Notes under the pieces: generated by a model | What the model saw: only the letters and a program-made list of their open reading frames with translations | The model's database searches: none | Told to the model about the DNA's origin: nothing | Part shown: in pieces, positions 23,268-26,483 of the stretch | Layout: each line of letters opens with the position of its first letter | How positions within the stretch are numbered: position 1 is the stretch's first letter | NCBI GenBank assembly: GCA_002427605.1 | Contig: DIRT01000011.1 | Location: forward strand, 1 to 26,483 | Reading direction: 5' to 3' | Length of the DNA stretch: 26,483 nt | Origin: Bacteroidales bacterium UBA5429 | Lineage (GTDB): Bacteria > Bacteroidota > Bacteroidia > Bacteroidales > WCHB1-69 | Translations under genes and position numbers: made by a program

Positions 23268-24548
23268 ATGGCAACGTTTAATATCATCACCATGGGGTGT
23301 TCCAAAAACAGTGTTGATTCAGAAGTGATTGCTGCAAAACTAAAATCTCAAGGCAACAGCGTGCTGTTTGAAAGCGTTCAAAACACGGATTATGTGATTA
23401 TTAATACATGTGGCTTCATCGGGGATGCCAAGGAGGAATCAATCAATGAGATTTTGATTCACCTGGAAAGAAAGAAAGCCGGAGATGTGAAAAAGGTTTT
23501 TGTAATAGGCTGTCTTTCTGAACGTTACAAAGATGAACTCATCGAATCGTTGCCTGAAGCAGATGGTATTTATGGTTTTAAAGATCTCAACCACTTTTTA
23601 AATGATCCCCAATTTGACCTGTTGCAATCTCCCGACAGAATTCTTTCTACTCCATCACATTATGCCTACATGAAAGTATCTGAAGGATGTGATAGAGAGT
23701 GTTCTTATTGTGCGATTCCGTTAATAAGGGGGAAGCAAATATCCAAGCCTATTGATCTGTTGGTGTCTGAGGCTCAAAAACTAGCCTCCCAAGGAGTGAA
23801 AGAGCTGATTTTGATTGCACAAGACCTCACCTACTACGGCATTGATATCAATGGAAAACGAGATTTGGAGCTCCTACTTCGCAGGTTAGCTTCTACGGAA
23901 GGATTAGAATGGATCCGGTTGCATTACGCCTATCCCATCGGATTTCCTTATGAGATTCTGGATGTGATGAATGAGTACAGCAATATCTGCAAATATATTG
24001 ATATTCCTTTGCAACATGTTAGTTATCAGATACTTCAAAGTATGCGCAGAGGTGGCAACAGTGCTCAAAACTACAAATTAATCGAAACGATGCGCAATAA
24101 AGTGCCGGGCATTGCGATTCGTACTTCTCTAATCACAGGATATCCGACAGAAACCAAAAAAGAACACAAAGAACTGGTTCAATTTGTAAAAGATATGCGT
24201 TTTGAAAGATTGGGTGTTTTCACCTACTCACCTGAAGAAAATACCCCGGCATTCCCATTGGGAGATCCTGTAAGTCAAAAAGAAAAGAACAGACGTCAGG
24301 AGGAATTGTTGAGTGTTCAAAATGAGATTGCATATCTGCAAAATCAGGAAAAAATCGGATCTGTAATGAGAGTGCTTATTGATGACCTGGATGGGGATTT
24401 CTATATTGGCAGAACTGAGTTTGATTCTCCTGAAGTGGACAACATCGTTTTGATTGATAAGAACGAAAAGCCTCTTGAAATCGGCACCTTCCAACCGGTC
24501 TATATTGAAGATGCCGGCGCTTATGAACTGATTGGTAAAGTTATTTAA
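23268..24548 (+). CDS. rimO: Ribosomal protein S12 methylthiotransferase RimO
   Basis: A radical SAM enzyme that adds a methylthio group to an aspartate of ribosomal protein S12. The 426 residues contain an N-terminal UPF0004 domain with cluster cysteines C11 (MGCSKNSVDSE), C48 (NTCGFI) and C82 (IGCLSERY), the radical SAM motif CDRECSYC (C141, C145, C148), and a C-terminal TRAM-like domain (about 360-426). The motif MGCSKNSVDSE and the ending EDAGAYELIGKVI favour RimO over the related tRNA enzyme MiaB. It is co-transcribed with uvrA (2-base gap) and with the DjlA-like gene downstream (11-base gap). No promoter box was seen in front of it. Confidence 0.95.
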   Translation: MATFNIITMGCSKNSVDSEVIAAKLKSQGNSVLFESVQNTDYVIINTCGFIGDAKEESINEILIHLERKKAGDVKKVFVIGCLSERYKDELIESLPEADGIYGFKDLNHFLNDPQFDLLQSPDRILSTPSHYAYMKVSEGCDRECSYCAIPLIRGKQISKPIDLLVSEAQKLASQGVKELILIAQDLTYYGIDINGKRDLELLLRRLASTEGLEWIRLHYAYPIGFPYEILDVMNEYSNICKYIDIPLQHVSYQILQSMRRGGNSAQNYKLIETMRNKVPGIAIRTSLITGYPTETKKEHKELVQFVKDMRFERLGVFTYSPEENTPAFPLGDPVSQKEKNRRQEELLSVQNEIAYLQNQEKIGSVMRVLIDDLDGDFYIGRTEFDSPEVDNIVLIDKNEKPLEIGTFQPVYIEDAGAYELIGKVI

Positions 24549-24559
24549 TCCGAAGAATT

Positions 24560-25360
24560 ATGTTTACGTTGATTGGTGGTATTTTAGGATATATTTTTTA
24601 CGGTTTTCCGGGATTACTTTTGGGATTAATCTTTGGAAGGTTTATTGATATTGTCCGTAGAATTAAAGTAGTCCGTACCGGTTATTTTACCAGTCGTGAA
24701 AACTTTCTCAATATGTTGCTGGTTCTCACATCGGCTGTTGCCAAGGCTGACAGCAGCGGGAGAATGTTACGCTCAGAACTTCAATATGTCAAAAGTTATT
24801 TACTCCACACCTTTGGACCTGAGGTTACCAGTGAAGCACTCTACCGACTCAAAGATTATCTGGAGCAAGATTTTGACATCCCTACAATATGTCACCAGTT
24901 CAGCATTAAAGCTACTATCCAGGAAAAACTCATCTTATTGGAGTTTCTGTTTGGTTTATCCGGAGCGGATGGTACAAGCAGTAATGCGGAGATGGAAATG
25001 ATTCGAAACATTTCAGATTGGATGGGCATAAGCCGAAATGATTTTGAATCTCTCAAGGCGATGTTCTTTACCAGAAACTACTATCAGCAGCAACAATACA
25101 ACAGAGGAGGAGGTTACCAACAGTCAAGACAAGAATCCTATATCGGAAGCTACTCCAGAGAAAACGATTATAAAATATTGGAGGTTGATCCTAATGCCAG
25201 TGATGAGGAGGTAAAAAAAGCGTACCGAAAAATGGCGATGAAGCACCACCCTGACAAGGTAAACCATTTGGGAGAAGAGGTACGTAAGCAAGCGGAAGAG
25301 AAGTTTAAATTGTTGAACGAAGCTTACGACAGAATCAAGAAAGAGCGTAATATGAATTAA
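24560..25360 (+). CDS. DjlA-like membrane-anchored J-domain co-chaperone with TerB domain
   Basis: A 266-residue protein with an N-terminal glycine-rich membrane segment (1-30, GGILGYIFYGFPGLLLGLIFG) and a TerB-like helical domain (about 45-165, with AKADSSGRMLRSE and LSGADGTSSNAEMEMI, which carry the acidic turns of that fold). A glutamine/glycine-rich linker (174-192) leads to a C-terminal J domain (about 203-262) with the HPD motif at 230-232 that stimulates DnaK ATPase. This order (TM, TerB, J) is that of DjlA. The role is likely folding or stress response at the inner membrane, but clients are not evident. It lies between rimO and the barrel gene with gaps of 11 and 12 bases, so the four genes probably form one unit. 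Confidence 0.88.
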   Translation: MFTLIGGILGYIFYGFPGLLLGLIFGRFIDIVRRIKVVRTGYFTSRENFLNMLLVLTSAVAKADSSGRMLRSELQYVKSYLLHTFGPEVTSEALYRLKDYLEQDFDIPTICHQFSIKATIQEKLILLEFLFGLSGADGTSSNAEMEMIRNISDWMGISRNDFESLKAMFFTRNYYQQQQYNRGGGYQQSRQESYIGSYSRENDYKILEVDPNASDEEVKKAYRKMAMKHHPDKVNHLGEEVRKQAEEKFKLLNEAYDRIKKERNMN

Positions 25361-25372
25361 TATCTATGAATT

Positions 25373-26044
25373 ATGAAAAGAAGCAAACTCATTCTTTTGC
25401 TATTCAGTTTATTTTTGCTCAGTCAGCCCCTTACAGGACAAGAGTTGAGTAAAAGCGGAGGTAATATTAAAGGAGGATTTCGTTTCGGATTGGTTGCTTC
25501 TCAGATCTCCGGTGATGATTTAGCCGGATATCACAAATTGGGGGGATATGCCGGTTTGTTTGCCAACACTCCGATTTCATTATCCGGTAAATGGCGTTTT
25601 CAGATGGAACTTAATTTTGTGATGAAAGGAAGCCAAACATTTGCCTACACCCGTGAAGATGGCTCATTAAACGATGTTTACAAATTGACTCTACTCTATA
25701 CTGAAACCCCTTTTCTATTTCAAAGGGAACTCGGATATTTTATAAGTCCCAAAAACAAAACATACACCTTCTTTTTTGAAGTGGGTCCTGCACTTAACTT
25801 TTTATTTTACCAAAAAGAAAGCAATATGTATGGGGAGATCTATCGTTCTCATGATCAACTATTTAAGTTTTGGGAGGCTGCCGTGATTGCAGGTCTTTTT
25901 TGCAGAATAGAGGATCATTGGGGACTCTCTTTCCGTTGGAGTTCCTCTGTTTATCCGGTTCGCATTCAAAATTGGGTATTTAACAGAAGAATCAAGATGC
26001 AGTTTAACGATTACATTGCATTCACTGTACAATACCACTTTTAA
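25373..26044 (+). CDS. PorT-like outer-membrane beta-barrel protein
   Basis: A 223-residue protein with a signal peptide (about 1-22, LTGQ). It shows eight or so amphipathic strands (GFRFGLVASQISGDD, YAGLFANTPI, RFQMELNFVMKG, LLYTETPFLFQREL, YTFFFEVGPALNFLFY, WEAAVIAGLFCRIED, WGLSFRWSSSVYPV) and ends YIAFTVQYHF with a C-terminal aromatic residue. The pattern of GLxASxISGDDLAGYHKLG at the start and YTETPFLF in the middle is typical of Bacteroidota barrels of the PorT/PF13568 group. A specific role in T9SS (true PorT) is not proven by the sequence; a general small barrel is equally possible. It ends the uvrA unit and is followed by repeat copy B. Confidence 0.78.
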   Translation: MKRSKLILLLFSLFLLSQPLTGQELSKSGGNIKGGFRFGLVASQISGDDLAGYHKLGGYAGLFANTPISLSGKWRFQMELNFVMKGSQTFAYTREDGSLNDVYKLTLLYTETPFLFQRELGYFISPKNKTYTFFFEVGPALNFLFYQKESNMYGEIYRSHDQLFKFWEAAVIAGLFCRIEDHWGLSFRWSSSVYPVRIQNWVFNRRIKMQFNDYIAFTVQYHF

Positions 26045-26140
26045 ATGTAGAAGGCGGAATGAGAAAAAGGCGAAAGTCGAAAGTCGGAAGTCGAAAATCA
26101 ATTACGAATTACGGGGTTTAAATCAAAATTGAACACTGCT

Positions 26141-26168
26141 GTAGAGACGCAATGCATTGCGTCTTTAC
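26141..26168. repeat. 28-base palindrome with one mismatch (GTAGAGACGCAATG arm)
   Basis: Left arm GTAGAGACGCAATG and right arm CATTGCGTCTTTAC, complementary at all but one position (T for C near the outer end). Same family as 11431-11458 and 15346-15371. Confidence 0.88.
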
Positions 26169-26324
26169 GACCATATGCGCATCACATATTCATAACAAAA
26201 AATCAAAACCGTAATTCGTAATTGATCACACATTCTCTAAAGGGTATAATATTCCCGAGTGGGGAAATAAATTTGCAAAAAGGAAAGCCTTGTCTGCCCC
26301 CTGTTTTTTTTAATTTCCAAATAA

Positions 26325-26352
26325 GAAATATGAAATATGAAATATGAAATAT
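26325..26352. repeat. Heptamer tandem repeat, GAAATAT x4
   Basis: Four exact 7-base units directly after the conserved TTTCCAAATAA end of repeat copy B. Confidence 0.95.
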
Positions 26353-26434
26353 GAATAAATAATCGGATTGTTGCTTATTTTGCTCCAAAAAAATCGATAC
26401 TTTCCCAAAAAGTGTGTAAAAGCGTAAAAATTTT

Positions 26435-26442
26435 TATATTTG
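26435..26442 (+). promoter_or_regulatory. -7 promoter box pointing out of the window
   Basis: TATATTTG followed by CAAA fits TAnnTTTG. No start codon follows within the last 41 bases, so the gene it serves probably begins beyond the right edge. Confidence 0.5.
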
Positions 26443-26483
26443 CAAAAAAAATAATACGCAACAAACTAGCGACTTATTTCCAG

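Larger units (their letters stand above)
26051..26352 (+). repeat. Intergenic modular repeat, copy B (most complete)
   Basis: This fills most of the 439 bases after the barrel gene; no gene is supported there. Order: heptamer-period stretch (26071-26112: CGAAAGT, CGAAAGT, CGGAAGT, CGAAAAT, then GAATTAC units), a GGGGTTTAAAT ... AAATTGAACAC block, palindrome 26141-26168, ACGACCATAT, CATAACAAAA, CGTAATT x2 (26210-26223), GATCACACATTCTCTAAAG, and ATAATATTCCCGAGTGGGG (to 26264). The terminator-like block follows with AAAAAGGAAAGCCTTGTCTG, CCCCC, T8 and ATTTCCAAATAA (to 26324), then GAAATAT x4 (26325-26352). It serves as the reference for copies A, C and D. Confidence 0.8.

Noticed and set aside
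26203..26388. 61-codon minus-strand open frame in repeat copy B
   Set aside because: It is made of heptamer repeat and the conserved non-coding modules; the frame is not kept in other copies.

Overview
The window reads as chromosomal DNA of a member of the Bacteroidota. Several type IX secretion (T9SS) C-terminal sorting domains are present, along with PorP/SprF-like and PorT-like outer-membrane barrels. The phylum-type -7 promoter box TAnnTTTG sits in front of many genes, Shine-Dalgarno sequences are mostly absent, and the small DUF4295 protein lies beside rpmG. The order or genus cannot be fixed from the sequence. No rRNA, tRNA, CRISPR array, transposase or phage gene was seen.

Layout. 1-510 (-): decayed fragment of a T9SS-type secreted protein. 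542-1162 (-): recR. 1266-8575 (+): three secreted or outer-membrane genes, namely a C10 cysteine protease with CUB domains, a 1254-residue adhesin-like protein with a type B sorting domain, and a DUF5723-like barrel. 8636-11328 (+): pgi and a short MutS-family ATPase. 11329-11683: repeats. 11684-12934 (-): HAF-repeat T9SS protein split by an in-frame stop. 12940-13370 (-): terminator, DUF4295 gene and rpmG. 13521-15098 (-): pyrE then obg, in one transcription unit. 15099-15652: repeats. 15653-18312 (+): three small or medium secreted proteins of unknown role, the last frameshifted, separated by repeats. 18401-20356 (+): large secreted protein of unknown function. 20398-26044 (+): uvrA, rimO, a DjlA-like co-chaperone and an outer-membrane barrel, tightly packed. 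26045-26483: repeats and an outward promoter.

Housekeeping genes (recR, pgi, rpmG, obg, pyrE, uvrA, rimO) alternate with lineage-specific secreted proteins that depend on T9SS or sit in the outer membrane. Three secreted-protein genes are interrupted (frameshift, amber stop, frameshift), so either this gene class is decaying here or the assembly has errors.

The most unusual content is intergenic. A modular, non-coding repeat occurs four times, at about 11361-11676, 15139-15545 (inverted), 17494-17673 and 26051-26352. Its parts are heptanucleotide tandem arrays, a long palindrome with GAGAC/GTCTC outer arms, a conserved middle block, and a terminator-like end (GTGGGG ... CCCCC then T-rich, finishing in TTTCCAAATA). 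I do not recognise it as a named element. It is the best candidate here for something undescribed.
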